Assembly: GCF_016508585.1 (NCBI RefSeq)
Contig: NZ_JADVOP010000044.1
Location: 1-32,444 of the forward strand
Source: Acinetobacter baumannii
Lineage (GTDB): Bacteria; Pseudomonadota; Gammaproteobacteria; Pseudomonadales; Moraxellaceae
DNA length: 32,444 nt
Direction: 5' to 3'
The stretch's first letter is position 1. Each line of letters opens with the position of its first letter. Under the pieces are notes generated by a model. The model had not been told where the DNA came from and made no database searches. It worked only from the letters and a program-made list of their open reading frames with translations. The position numbers and the translations under genes are program-made. Shown here piece after piece: positions 7,665 through 15,660 of the stretch.

Positions 7665-8849
7665 TTATCTTTTTATCTCATTAAGCCATTTGTAAATATA
7701 AGGGTCTTTTTTTAATAGACTAGCAATCATTTCATTCCGTTTAGATTTATCTAGTTTTAACAGAATGCTCTTAAGATCAGCATATATAGATTTTTCTGGC
7801 GCACCACGTTCCCGTGCTTTGTTATACCAATCATGCCCAAGAGTATATTCATGATTTTCCATATATATAGCTCCCAATAAAGTACATGGTCGATAGTCTT
7901 GAGAATTGTTTTCATGAGCTTTTACACCACATTCTATCGCTGTATCAACTTTTCTAATATCTCTTTTAACGCCACCTAATGTAGTAAAATATGCTGATAA
8001 TAGTTTTTTATTTTTGTTTGATGAGATTTCAGTATTTTCTAGAAACCTTTCAGCCTCTTTACTTGCTTTAGCTTTTCTTAATTGACTAGAGGCATTAATA
8101 GCATGCCAATGTAATTTGGTTGTCTTATATTCATTAAGATAAAAATCAGCTTCTACACGATGAAATTTTATCTTAAGTTCATCTGTAAAAAATTGTCGTC
8201 CTTCCGAATTTAACCAAATAGCATCTTGTTCAGATAATCTCTGATTATTCTCTAATAATTTCAATATATTAATTAACTTTGATCTATGCTTATCAGCTGT
8301 GTCATAGAAATAAATATCATATTTTTTTATTAGTTTTTTTTCTTTTTGCCTCTCTATATATTTAGGGTCAGATTCTAATTTTTTCCTACGTTCACGTTCA
8401 GCTTGTTCTCTAAATTTTCTTTCCTGAGCTAATTTTTCTTGTTGTTTGTTTAACTGAATTAGTTCTAATTCTCTGACTTTTTCCAAGCGTAATCTTTCTG
8501 CTTCTAAATGTTCTTGATGTTTTATTCGGTCATTAACAACTTCTTTCTTATATTGATTAAAAGAAATTTTACCTTCAACTAGACTATGTAAAGCATTAAG
8601 ATTTTGGCGAACTAAATAAGCTTTTTCTGACAATGTTAAACTATCGTTTTGCTTCAGTTTTAACTTTTGAATTATTTTATGAAGCATACTGTGTGGGATC
8701 ATTGAACTTTCAATGTGATCTACACCATAAAAAACAGCATCTTTTCTCAGATCATCAAGATATGTTTGATGTTTAATAGCATCCTCAACAGATACTTTGC
8801 CTCGATAATTAGAATGGTATGTTTTCTTAAAAAATCTATTTTTGGACAT
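7665..8849 (-). CDS. Coiled-coil protein with TPR/Sel1-like C terminus, unknown function
   Basis: A 394-residue cytosolic protein with no signal peptide. Residues about 105-175 are a highly charged K/E/R/Q coiled coil (ERLRLEKVRELELIQLNKQQ onward). The C-terminal 120 residues are helical, with phrases such as LLGAIYMENHEYTLGHDWYNK that resemble single TPR or Sel1-type helix pairs. No nuclease or ATPase motif is visible. It is the first gene inside the left end of the island, transcribed toward the attachment site and divergent from the small gene at 9059, with a 209-bp A/T-rich divergent promoter region between. Not recognised; could be a cargo or element-maintenance gene. Confidence 0.7.
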   Translation of the reverse strand: MSKNRFFKKTYHSNYRGKVSVEDAIKHQTYLDDLRKDAVFYGVDHIESSMIPHSMLHKIIQKLKLKQNDSLTLSEKAYLVRQNLNALHSLVEGKISFNQYKKEVVNDRIKHQEHLEAERLRLEKVRELELIQLNKQQEKLAQERKFREQAERERRKKLESDPKYIERQKEKKLIKKYDIYFYDTADKHRSKLINILKLLENNQRLSEQDAIWLNSEGRQFFTDELKIKFHRVEADFYLNEYKTTKLHWHAINASSQLRKAKASKEAERFLENTEISSNKNKKLLSAYFTTLGGVKRDIRKVDTAIECGVKAHENNSQDYRPCTLLGAIYMENHEYTLGHDWYNKARERGAPEKSIYADLKSILLKLDKSKRNEMIASLLKKDPYIYKWLNEIKR

Positions 8850-9058
8850 TTCAATTATTCAAAAAATTATTACTATTTGATTTAACAATATTTCTCTAAA
8901 TAAAGAAATAGCATCAATACAAATAAGCCCTGAAACAAAAAAAAGTGGTATTTTTGTTTTAAATATGGAGGGGAAAGAAATTACTTTGTCTTATATATTG
9001 CATAAATTTTAACTTTCAATATTACTAAAAGCTTAATAACTAAATTGAGAGTAAAAAT

Positions 9059-9190
9059 ATGCCATCTCCAAAAGATACAAAAGGTCCAGTTGTAAAAACA
9101 GGTCCAACTGCTGGTGAAAATCGTACACGTAATGATAATGGTGAATGGCGTAAAAAACGCTCTGATGCAGCGAAGCCTCGCAGTAAGTAA
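9059..9190 (+). CDS. 43-residue basic small protein
   Basis: ATG at 9059 preceded by TTGAGAG at suitable distance. The product begins MPSPKDTKGPVVKTGPTAGE and ends KKRSDAAKPRSK. It is rich in K, R, P, G and N, probably disordered and nucleic-acid-binding in character. Absence of stops alone would not be convincing at this length, but the SD and position at the head of the rightward gene run support it. Function unknown. Confidence 0.6.
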   Translation: MPSPKDTKGPVVKTGPTAGENRTRNDNGEWRKKRSDAAKPRSK

Positions 9191-9260
9191 ATCAATACGT
9201 ATTTAACTATTTTTCGAACACATATTATTTTCATGGTCTTTAGCCAATAAAGGAGTGACC

Positions 9261-9419
9261 ATGAAAAAACACTATCCAAAACTCGAATCTGTATCTAAAG
9301 TCATCGAGACTCTTCCACATCCCCAATGCAAATCTATAGCCAAAGCGATTCGGGTCTGTAATGATAAAAAGACAGACTTACCAACAAAGCTTTGTGCTGT
9401 TGCTCTTGTGTTTATTTGA
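9261..9419 (+). CDS. 52-residue small protein coupled to an XRE regulator
   Basis: An AGGAG SD at 9251-9255 precedes the ATG at 9261. The product starts MKKHYPKLESVSKVIETLPH and contains CKSIAKAIRVCNDK, a short helical protein with no membrane segment. Its TGA (9417-9419) directly abuts the ATG of the XRE gene at 9420, an arrangement that suggests translational coupling. It may be a small partner of the regulator. Not recognised. Confidence 0.6.
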   Translation: MKKHYPKLESVSKVIETLPHPQCKSIAKAIRVCNDKKTDLPTKLCAVALVFI

Positions 9420-9653
9420 ATGGGGAAATCGATGATTATCTTGCAACAGTGGTTGACTGAGCAACGTCAGGCTAAAAACCTCACTTTGGAACAATTGGCA
9501 GATCGGTTAAATAAACCATTTACCTATGTTCAGGATGTAGAAAGCGGAAAATATCAGTTGGATGTTGTGGAGTATTTATTCTACTGCAAAGCTTTAGAAA
9601 TCAACCCTCACCATGGGCTTGAGCTGATCCAGTCAAACCTAACCTCAATCTAG
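9420..9653 (+). CDS. XRE-family HTH regulator (77 aa)
   Basis: Nearly the whole protein is one HTH_XRE fold: LTLEQLADRLNKPFTYVQDVESGK gives helices 2-3 and the recognition turn, followed by the short tail VEYLFYCKALEINPHHG. The start may instead be the Met at 9432. It is convergent with another XRE gene of the same subfamily whose stop lies 5 bp away. Such small repressors often control mobile-element lysogeny-like switches; that role is inferred. Confidence 0.85.
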   Translation: MGKSMIILQQWLTEQRQAKNLTLEQLADRLNKPFTYVQDVESGKYQLDVVEYLFYCKALEINPHHGLELIQSNLTSI

Positions 9654-9657
9654 GCTC

Positions 9658-9912
9658 TCAGTCTTGAGAATCTAAGAGCACCTGCTCAATCAAAAGAAAT
9701 CCATCTTGTGGATTAACGCCTAGCTTATGGCAATACCAAACATATTCAACCACATCTAAACGACGTTCGCCTTGTTCAACTTTTTGAACAAACGAGTGTG
9801 GTTTATCCATGCGTTCTGCTAATGCGCGCATAGAAAATTTTTGGTCCTGTCGTGCTTGCTTCAACCAGTTCGTCAAAGCCTGCATTTCTTTCGTATTGAT
9901 ACTTGCTGTCAT
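9658..9912 (-). CDS. XRE-family HTH regulator (84 aa)
   Basis: HTH_XRE domain at residues about 12-68: KFSMRALAERMDKPHSFVQK, then VEQGERRLDVVEYVWYCHKL. Full length for this single-domain group. It is divergent from the gene run starting at 10026, and the shared 113-bp spacer contains a palindromic operator 27 bp upstream of its start. This suggests it represses its own promoter and that of the rightward genes. It is similar in pattern to the protein at 9420 and to the broken gene at 5205-5320, so at least three related regulators lie near one another. Confidence 0.87.
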   Translation of the reverse strand: MTASINTKEMQALTNWLKQARQDQKFSMRALAERMDKPHSFVQKVEQGERRLDVVEYVWYCHKLGVNPQDGFLLIEQVLLDSQD

Positions 9913-9938
9913 GCGCTCATTATCGATACAATGTGGAA

Positions 9939-9957
9939 TGTACCCAACTCGGGTACA
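9939..9957. promoter_or_regulatory. Palindromic operator between the XRE gene and the 10026 gene run
   Basis: TGTACCCaactcGGGTACA is a perfect 7-5-7 inverted repeat in the divergent promoter region. Symmetry and position fit an XRE dimer site, most likely for the protein at 9658. Confidence 0.65.
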
Positions 9958-10025
9958 GTGCTTTGATTTGGACTGTGGATTGATATTAAGTTATTACTTT
10001 ATAAGCATATTTAAAGGAAAAATAT

Positions 10026-10541
10026 ATGGGGTTTTCTAATCTACTTAACTCCGCCTTGACAGCGGTAGCGACCTTTTCAGGTAATCCTGATGTACAACGT
10101 GCAGCAAACTCAGCCAATGATCTAGTTGTGTCATATCAAACGCAGCAACAGCAAGCAATGGCTGAACGTATATTGAAATCTCCTGATGGGATTATTCCAG
10201 TCACAGAAAAGGGAGTCACCGTATGGCGAGCATTGCAATATAACGGGTATGGTGAGGTTGTTGGCTTTTCTGACTTTAACAGTAAAGAGGAATATCTCTT
10301 GTTAAAGCAACAAGAGCTCAAAGCACAACAATTGAAACAGCAACAACGTCAAGCTGAACAAGCGGAAGCTCAACGTAAGTATGCAACTCAACAAACCAAG
10401 AAACAAGGTGACGTATCTATCTCCGATATTGACGCCTATGGACAAACACTGGGCGGATTAGAACGTGCGGTTATGGCTTGCGCAAAATATCGTGAAAATA
10501 CACCGCCTTGGAACGATTGTATTTATCGTCAAGTGAATTAA
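10026..10541 (+). CDS. Unknown protein, first gene of the element's rightward run
   Basis: 171 residues, ATG with an AAAGGA SD. The N-terminal 40 residues are A/S/N-rich, followed by a globular part (IIPVTEKGVTVWRALQYNGY) and a Q/K/A-rich coiled coil around residues 95-125 (LKAQQLKQQQRQAEQAEAQR). The C terminus contains AVMACAKYRENTPPWNDCIY with two Cys that could pair. No signal peptide is evident, but the Gly/Ala N terminus leaves envelope targeting open. It is directly followed by two small genes with signal peptides. Not recognised. Confidence 0.7.
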   Translation: MGFSNLLNSALTAVATFSGNPDVQRAANSANDLVVSYQTQQQQAMAERILKSPDGIIPVTEKGVTVWRALQYNGYGEVVGFSDFNSKEEYLLLKQQELKAQQLKQQQRQAEQAEAQRKYATQQTKKQGDVSISDIDAYGQTLGGLERAVMACAKYRENTPPWNDCIYRQVN

Positions 10542-10560
10542 TTAAATCGTGAGATCATTT

Positions 10561-10863
10561 ATGAAAAATTTCAAACTTTTATTTTGCCTTTTAACTGGTC
10601 TTGTTATTTCTAATGCTGCATTAGCAAAGACTGAACAAGTCACCCTTAAAAAGAACATCGTTTTTAGTGGTGAAGCAATCATTATCCAAACAACCAAAGG
10701 TGAAGTTATTTTGAATGCTTATATGCTACAAGACAAAGTAGCAAAGCAAATGAAACCATTTAAAAAGGGTCAATGTCTACAGATTCAATCTAAAAACGGA
10801 TTTTTCAAAGATACCAATGATGGTCAGTACATTCAAAGCATTCAACCATGCGTGAAGAAGTAA
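10561..10863 (+). CDS. Small exported protein, unknown function (100 aa)
   Basis: Start at ATG 10561 chosen because MKNFKLLFCLLTGLVISNAA forms a clear Sec signal peptide with probable cleavage after ALA. A GTG 12 bp earlier is in frame and GTGAGA there is more likely the SD. The mature part is about 78 residues, basic, beta-rich, with a Cys pair (KGQC and QPCVKK). Lies 19 bp downstream of the 171-aa gene and 27 bp upstream of another exported protein, so all three are probably one transcript. Not recognised. Confidence 0.75.
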   Translation: MKNFKLLFCLLTGLVISNAALAKTEQVTLKKNIVFSGEAIIIQTTKGEVILNAYMLQDKVAKQMKPFKKGQCLQIQSKNGFFKDTNDGQYIQSIQPCVKK

Positions 10864-10890
10864 AAGCTCTTCTAAAGAATAGGATTATTT

Positions 10891-11340
10891 ATGAAAAAAA
10901 TACTGTTTGTAGCATTATTGGCTGTTACTGGATTCACTTATGCAGCACCGAATGTATGGCAATCTGACTATGCTCAAGGCTTCTCTGAATATTCAATTCA
11001 AGATGTCAAGGGCAATACGCTTTGGGTGACTTGCAACGAGGGTGCAGGAGATATGTTTGATCATTCTGTACGCTTCCAAACACCGAAGAATAGCTATGCA
11101 AACTCTGATTCCAAATATCCTTTAACTTTCTTATTGGATGGAAAAAGCAAAGTAGCTGCATCTGCTTCTACTAAGTGGCGCAATGGTGCAAATGCTTGGT
11201 ATGAACTTTCACAAGGAATTTCTAAAGCCAAAAAAATTGATGTGTACCTAAACAATAAAAAGGTCACAACATTTACCCCTAATCAACAAAGCATCAAATC
11301 AGTAGCGAAACATATCGCTGCATGTGAAGCAATGTTCTAA
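10891..11340 (+). CDS. Exported periplasmic-type protein, unknown function (149 aa)
   Basis: The signal peptide MKKILFVALLAVTGFTYA is followed by a cleavage site before APNVW. AGGA SD at good spacing. The mature protein has a beta-sandwich-like composition with Cys in VTCNEG and AACEAMF that may pair. It ends the three-gene exported-protein run and is followed by a strong terminator. Not recognised; a cell-envelope role for the element (exclusion or surface binding) is possible only by context. Confidence 0.78.
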   Translation: MKKILFVALLAVTGFTYAAPNVWQSDYAQGFSEYSIQDVKGNTLWVTCNEGAGDMFDHSVRFQTPKNSYANSDSKYPLTFLLDGKSKVAASASTKWRNGANAWYELSQGISKAKKIDVYLNNKKVTTFTPNQQSIKSVAKHIAACEAMF

Positions 11341-11360
11341 CCCACAATCTTAAATTTAGG

Positions 11361-11395
11361 TCCCGATGTGCTCTTGCAGTACATCGGGATTTTTT
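11361..11395 (+). terminator. Intrinsic terminator after the exported-protein run
   Basis: TCCCGATGT (11361-11369) pairs with ACATCGGGA (11381-11389), followed by six T. Confidence 0.9.
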
Positions 11396-11414
11396 ATGCT
11401 TAAAGGAAGCCATT

Positions 11415-11984
11415 ATGCAACCAAGAATTTTTGACAAAATAAACCAGACTCTCATTAAAACATGGAGTTGTAATAAGTTATCGGACAGGGCAAAAGGTCA
11501 GCTTAAATATCAACTCTGGCAAGATAATGACGATCAAAGCTTTGGTATCGCTCTAAGTGAAAATGAATCATCAGGTGGATTTAGTACAGAATTGATCAAA
11601 GTTGAGCAGATCATTTTAACCTTACAGAAGCTTTATCAATCAGCAAAGCCATTCCATGCTGTTGCATTGAAAGAATTATTCGTAGGTAAGTCAGTCAACA
11701 ATGCAAGTTTTCTAGGAGCTGCTTTAGTTGATCAAGGTGTAATCCGACTGCATCCACAAACTGCGCGATTACTTGAAGTAAATGATGAATATGAACTTTG
11801 GCCAATTTCATTTGATGATGTTGTGCAACAAAGTTCATCAGCCTTTGAATCTTCTCATGATATTAAACCTGCAAGTGGGAAACGCGGTCCTAAACCAAAG
11901 AATCAGCAATCAACTCAGATTGATGACTCTGATGCCTTAGCCAATGTGGGGGATGAAAATGCAGTACATCAAGAGTCAATCTGA
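11415..11984 (+). CDS. Unknown protein with AT-hook-like basic tail
   Basis: 189 residues with an AAGGA SD. The first 135 residues look globular (FHAVALKELFVGKSVNNASF, then GVIRLHPQTARLLEVNDEYE). The tail contains KPASGKRGPKPKNQ, an AT-hook-like RGPKP core, followed by an acidic end. DNA binding is suggested by the tail only. The terminal 26 bp overlap the next gene in another frame, so the two are probably translated together. Not recognised. Confidence 0.7.
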   Translation: MQPRIFDKINQTLIKTWSCNKLSDRAKGQLKYQLWQDNDDQSFGIALSENESSGGFSTELIKVEQIILTLQKLYQSAKPFHAVALKELFVGKSVNNASFLGAALVDQGVIRLHPQTARLLEVNDEYELWPISFDDVVQQSSSAFESSHDIKPASGKRGPKPKNQQSTQIDDSDALANVGDENAVHQESI

Positions 11985-12300
11985 CTTACAGCAAGTATCA
12001 GATGAGTCAATTCGAGCAAGTATTTCACTGCACATGCAGACACTCGATAATCAGTATGATGAACCTTATCAAGCCACCCTGCATGGGTGGTTTGTTATTT
12101 GTGAAGATGACAATGATTTAACTGAGCCTTTTCCTCAGCTCAGTTTCAGCTTATCTGAAAAGCTGTCATTAGGCGAAGTTGAATTTGTTGAGAAAAAGCA
12201 TGATTGGTATGAGGTGTATATCATGCTGAACGACAATGAAGGCATTTTGATCTATGTACCGACTGAGATTTTAGAGCGCCATAAAATCAATCAAATCTAA
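11959..12300 (+). CDS. Acidic unknown protein overlapping the preceding gene
   Basis: The frame is open from ATG 11944, but the third ATG, 11959, is best placed behind GGGGG and is used here (113 aa). The product begins MQYIKSQSDLQQVSDESIRA, is acidic and beta-rich (GWFVICEDDNDLTEPFPQLS), with no membrane segment. It overlaps the end of the preceding gene, indicating coupled translation. Not recognised. Confidence 0.7.
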   Translation: MQYIKSQSDLQQVSDESIRASISLHMQTLDNQYDEPYQATLHGWFVICEDDNDLTEPFPQLSFSLSEKLSLGEVEFVEKKHDWYEVYIMLNDNEGILIYVPTEILERHKINQI

Positions 12301-12359
12301 ACCTCTTCACAGACCACCGCCCGCACATTTTTCTATTAATTTTTATGTGAGACGTATTT

Positions 12360-12638
12360 ATGACAAGGCAACGACTATTCGCTTTGGGTCAAGTTGTGTC
12401 TACACCCAATGCTTTGGCTTTTGCAGAGAAACATCAAACTGATTTACTCCAATTACTTTATCGTCATCAAACGGGTGATTGGGGCGATTTAGAAGATGAA
12501 GACAAAGAATCAAATGAGGAAGCATTAATTAATGACACTCGGATATTCTCTAGCTATTCGATAGCTGAAGATAAAATTTGGATCATCACAGAAGCAGATC
12601 GTTCTTTAACGACATTGTTGATGCCAAGTGATTACTGA
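12360..12638 (+). CDS. Conserved small protein of integrative elements and plasmids
   Basis: 92 residues. The pattern RLFALGQVVSTPNALAFAEK, then GDWGDLEDEDKESNEEAL and IWIITEADRSLTTLLMP is one I know as a conserved family on plasmids and integrative elements, usually annotated as hypothetical and sometimes misnamed as a restriction subunit. No catalytic motif explains a function. It supports the view that this run belongs to a mobile element. A terminator-like hairpin follows. Confidence 0.8.
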   Translation: MTRQRLFALGQVVSTPNALAFAEKHQTDLLQLLYRHQTGDWGDLEDEDKESNEEALINDTRIFSSYSIAEDKIWIITEADRSLTTLLMPSDY

Positions 12639-12655
12639 CTTAACCGTAAAATAGC

Positions 12656-12690
12656 CCCCAAGACCGTTCTGGCCTTGGGGTGATTTTATA
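12656..12690 (+). terminator. Probable intrinsic terminator
   Basis: CCCCAAG (12656-12662) pairs with CTTGGGG (12674-12680), followed by a short T-rich stretch. Confidence 0.6.
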
Positions 12691-12747
12691 TCGTTTTAAG
12701 TGAGACAACCAATGATGCTTTGTACAAATAACCTGTCGGACGTTCTA

Positions 12748-13221
12748 CTAGTCCTTTGGACTGTAATTAGGATTATTTACAGTATAGAAGCCTATAGGTT
12801 TTAATATAGAATTCATTATTTTTAATTTGTACTGTGACATATTAACTTCATCGCGAAACCTTTTAAAATATCGATTGAAATTTTGGTTAGATTGAGATGA
12901 ATACATTGGGTGTTTTGCATAAAATTGATTTCTTAAATCAGGTGAAGATTCAAAACCATGAGTATTTAAACTAATACTCAAAAATTGATTTAAATGTTCC
13001 TGCTGCTCATTCCTTTTCTTCCATGTTTTAATATCAACTCTATTAATGGTGTGGTCAATTAAAACAATATCAGGATTTTTAATGCAAAAATTATAATTAC
13101 TTTTATATCGATAAGCTGTCGATCTAGCACAATTCGTTATGTGCTGTATATCTTTTATAGGTAGGTCTGGATTTTGTTTCAGAGCATCATAAATGTTTTT
13201 TGGAAAATAAAATCGTTTCAT
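12748..13221 (-). CDS. Unknown protein with N-terminal HTH-like segment
   Basis: 157 residues, basic. Residues about 18-42, LPIKDIQHITNCARSTAYRY, resemble a resolvase/transposase-type HTH (the ARSTAYRY phrase as recognition helix). The rest is rich in N, K, F and Y without a known motif. It opposes the flanking genes and is separated from the 13519 gene by about 300 bp of divergent intergenic DNA. Possibly a regulator of the recombinase side of the element. Confidence 0.6.
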   Translation of the reverse strand: MKRFYFPKNIYDALKQNPDLPIKDIQHITNCARSTAYRYKSNYNFCIKNPDIVLIDHTINRVDIKTWKKRNEQQEHLNQFLSISLNTHGFESSPDLRNQFYAKHPMYSSQSNQNFNRYFKRFRDEVNMSQYKLKIMNSILKPIGFYTVNNPNYSPKD

Positions 13222-13518
13222 ACTGAACTTCTGGTTAAAAAATAAGCATTCAATTCCTCTTATTGTACATTTTGATTAAAAAAACCGCAACCTGATTCCT
13301 TAGAACATACCGAATGAGACACTTAATTATGGTTAAAAAAGTCAATAAATAACAAATGCTTACGTAATATTTATATTGAATTTTTCTTATTGGTTGCTAT
13401 TCTTATTTACGCGGGTGTGCACAGGGGCAAAATAAAAAGTCTCAGATTCGACCCAAGAAGTTAACACTGTTAATCGCAGTCGTTAATAATCTTTCTTAAG
13501 CTATATAGGTAAATGAAT
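13222..13518. other. Divergent intergenic region
   Basis: About 300 bp between two divergent genes. It holds no ORF I would support. Near 13460-13490 GTTAAC, TGTTAATCG and CGTTAATAA occur in close succession, possible regulator sites. Confidence 0.35.
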
Positions 13519-14292
13519 ATGACTACTTTCAAGACGAACACAGATGATCAAGGCCAAACTGATTTGGTTGCTTCATTAGATCAGCATAAAAATGATCCGC
13601 TGTTGGATATTAATGACAACTCTATTAATGGTGACTCTGTTAATGACGAAACTATTAATGATGACTTTATCAATTATGATGATCCTGATCACATCCTTGA
13701 TATTCAAGAACGGATCGAGGGTGAAAAGTTACAGGCTTATTTTAAAAATCGAGAGATTAATGAATCTCAGGTTTTTAATTTTGACGAATCATTGGTTAAT
13801 ATTCATGAGAAAAATGAATTAGATCAAATTAATGCGGAGTCAAATATTGTTCTTAAAAAGGACAATATTGCAGATTCGAAATTCTGTGAATTTTTATTTA
13901 ATGCTCTTTGGCATCTTGTCACACAATATGCTTTGAAAAATAACATTGGCTTATTGAAAGTTGATGAAGCCAAAGTTAAATCAATCTGGTGTGGTGGCTC
14001 TTGCAACTCATCAAGTCAAAGCATTCCAGACTCTATTGATTCTTTAGATTTGACTTTGTCCAGATTGAAGCCAGCGAAAATCGTTTATCTACAAAGCACA
14101 GATTACGCGAGCAATATGTGTAACGATTCTATATTTGGGTTTGGTCTCTATTTGCTTGATGAAAATAATAACCTTATTACTAAGCTGGTCTACAAGTTTA
14201 TTGATGAAAGCATCGCTCCTGATAATGCTCGTAGACTGAATACACCAACTACTTTTGAGCAGCTAGATGACAGCTCAAGACCTTTCTTCTAA
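13519..14292 (+). CDS. Acidic protein with pentapeptide N-terminal repeats, unknown function
   Basis: 257 residues from ATG 13519, which sits 8 nt behind AGGT; the ATG at 13513 is too close to that SD. Residues about 30-55 repeat a five-residue unit x-x-(I/V)-N-(D/G), encoded by a 15-bp DNA repeat (13608-13680). The central part is acidic and disordered. The C-terminal half looks folded (FCEFLFNALWHLVTQYALKN, then WCGGSCNSSSQS). Next in order are the recombinase and helicase genes, separated by a terminator. Not recognised. Confidence 0.65.
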   Translation: MTTFKTNTDDQGQTDLVASLDQHKNDPLLDINDNSINGDSVNDETINDDFINYDDPDHILDIQERIEGEKLQAYFKNREINESQVFNFDESLVNIHEKNELDQINAESNIVLKKDNIADSKFCEFLFNALWHLVTQYALKNNIGLLKVDEAKVKSIWCGGSCNSSSQSIPDSIDSLDLTLSRLKPAKIVYLQSTDYASNMCNDSIFGFGLYLLDENNNLITKLVYKFIDESIAPDNARRLNTPTTFEQLDDSSRPFF

Positions 14293-14327
14293 GTCGTAAT
14301 TTCATCGGCTTAGCTTAACTATCTAAA

Positions 14328-14388
14328 CGCACTTATTTTCTGATTCTTTGAAACATGGTCTCACGATCAGGGATAAGTGCGCCTTTTT
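14328..14388 (+). terminator. Long-loop hairpin terminator before the recombinase gene
   Basis: CGCACTTAT (14328-14336) and ATAAGTGCG (14373-14381) form a 9-bp stem followed by CCTTTTTT; the loop is 36 nt. Confidence 0.65.
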
Positions 14389-14404
14389 TCTATAAGGAGA
14401 GCTC

Positions 14405-15601
14405 ATGAACACATCGTTTCCACTTAAATCATCAGCGAGTTTTGGGATGTCACAGTTATTCAATATCGAACAACTCACGCTACCAGAGGATAAGTCCAAA
14501 GTTGAAATCTCGGTTCCCCATGTGAAAGGACTAAAAGTTGTAATTTCGAATGTAAGTAAGACCTTTATGTTCAGAGCTGTCTTTAAGGGAAAAAAGATCA
14601 GCACGACATTAGGTAAATATCCTGAAGTGTCCTTACAGCAAGTAATTAGTATTGTCGACAGCTACCAACTTATGTTGAGTAAAGGCATTAATCCTCTAGA
14701 GGAAAAAGCACGTATTGAAAATATCCCTAAGCTTGCAGATTTCTTTTATAAGGTCTACATGCCTATGGCGAAGTTAAATAAAAAGTCTTGGAAGGATGAT
14801 GTTTCAAGGTTCAAGAATCACATTGAACCCACTTTAGGCAATATCCAGTTGAATCAGATTACAGCAGCAATGCTTAGTGATTTGATGCTTGAAATCAAAA
14901 CCGAAGATCGTGCCAACGCAACAGTCAATCGAACACGAGCACTTTTAAGTAGCATGTTTAATGTGGCCTTTGAACGAGAGATCATCGAGCAGTCTCCGAT
15001 GAGCCGTGTCAAAAAACTGGTTGAGCAGAATCAGATTGAACGTTATCTCAGTGATGATGAGCTAAAACGTTTAATGCATGTTCTCGCCAATCACCATGCT
15101 CATGATATCGATAACCAAATCATTGTCGGTATTGTGGAAATGCTGCTATTGACTGGTGCTCGCAAAGGTGAAGTGCTGAATCTTAAATGGAGTGATTTGG
15201 ATGAGAACAACCATCTTTGGAAGCTCAATGAGAATAAATCTGGTAAACCGCGCATTATTCAGCTCAATAGTGAAGCTCAGCAAGTGATTCGCAAGATGTC
15301 ACGAAAGTATGTGTATGTGTTTGCCAATCCGAAAACTGGACTGCCTTTTAATGATATACGAAAAACTTTCCAGAAAATTCTAGAAGCAGCTCAGATCGAA
15401 AACTTTCGTATCCATGATCTACGCCACAACTTTGCCAGTATGGCTGTGAATAATGGTTGTGACATTTATGTGGTTCAACATCTGTTAGGGCATGCATCAC
15501 CAACCACGACTCAGCGTTATGCACATTTACGCCAAGATACGCTGCGCAATGCTTCTGAAATGCTCGCTGAACGTATCAACAACGCTCGTCCAAATCTCTA
15601 A
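14405..15601 (+). CDS. Tyrosine recombinase/integrase of the island core
   Basis: 398 residues with a good AAGGAG SD. Residues about 40-105 are an arm-binding domain (TFMFRAVFKGKKISTTLGKY), about 110-200 the SAM-like core-binding domain, and 215-390 the catalytic domain. The catalytic set is complete: R253 in TGARKGE, H337 and R340 in HDLRH, H363 in GHAS and Y372 in TQRYAHL. It lies in the middle of the island, 7 kb from the nearer attachment repeat, which is unusual for the enzyme that integrates the island. It may serve an inner or older element. It is followed 59 bp later by an SF2 helicase gene. Confidence 0.92.
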   Translation: MNTSFPLKSSASFGMSQLFNIEQLTLPEDKSKVEISVPHVKGLKVVISNVSKTFMFRAVFKGKKISTTLGKYPEVSLQQVISIVDSYQLMLSKGINPLEEKARIENIPKLADFFYKVYMPMAKLNKKSWKDDVSRFKNHIEPTLGNIQLNQITAAMLSDLMLEIKTEDRANATVNRTRALLSSMFNVAFEREIIEQSPMSRVKKLVEQNQIERYLSDDELKRLMHVLANHHAHDIDNQIIVGIVEMLLLTGARKGEVLNLKWSDLDENNHLWKLNENKSGKPRIIQLNSEAQQVIRKMSRKYVYVFANPKTGLPFNDIRKTFQKILEAAQIENFRIHDLRHNFASMAVNNGCDIYVVQHLLGHASPTTTQRYAHLRQDTLRNASEMLAERINNARPNL

Positions 15602-15625
15602 ATCTTAATTTCTACTAGTGTCAGG

Positions 15626-15646
15626 GCATATCGCAAATCGATATGC
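15626..15646 (+). repeat. Perfect 8-bp hairpin between recombinase and helicase genes
   Basis: GCATATCG caaat CGATATGC followed by TTTAT. A weak terminator or attenuator located 14 bp before the helicase start codon. Confidence 0.6.
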
Positions 15647-15660
15647 TTTATGGAGTTCTC

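Noticed and set aside
9040..9279. Minus-strand 79-residue ORF
   Set aside because: It is the antisense shadow of the small plus-strand gene at 9059, which has a proper SD.
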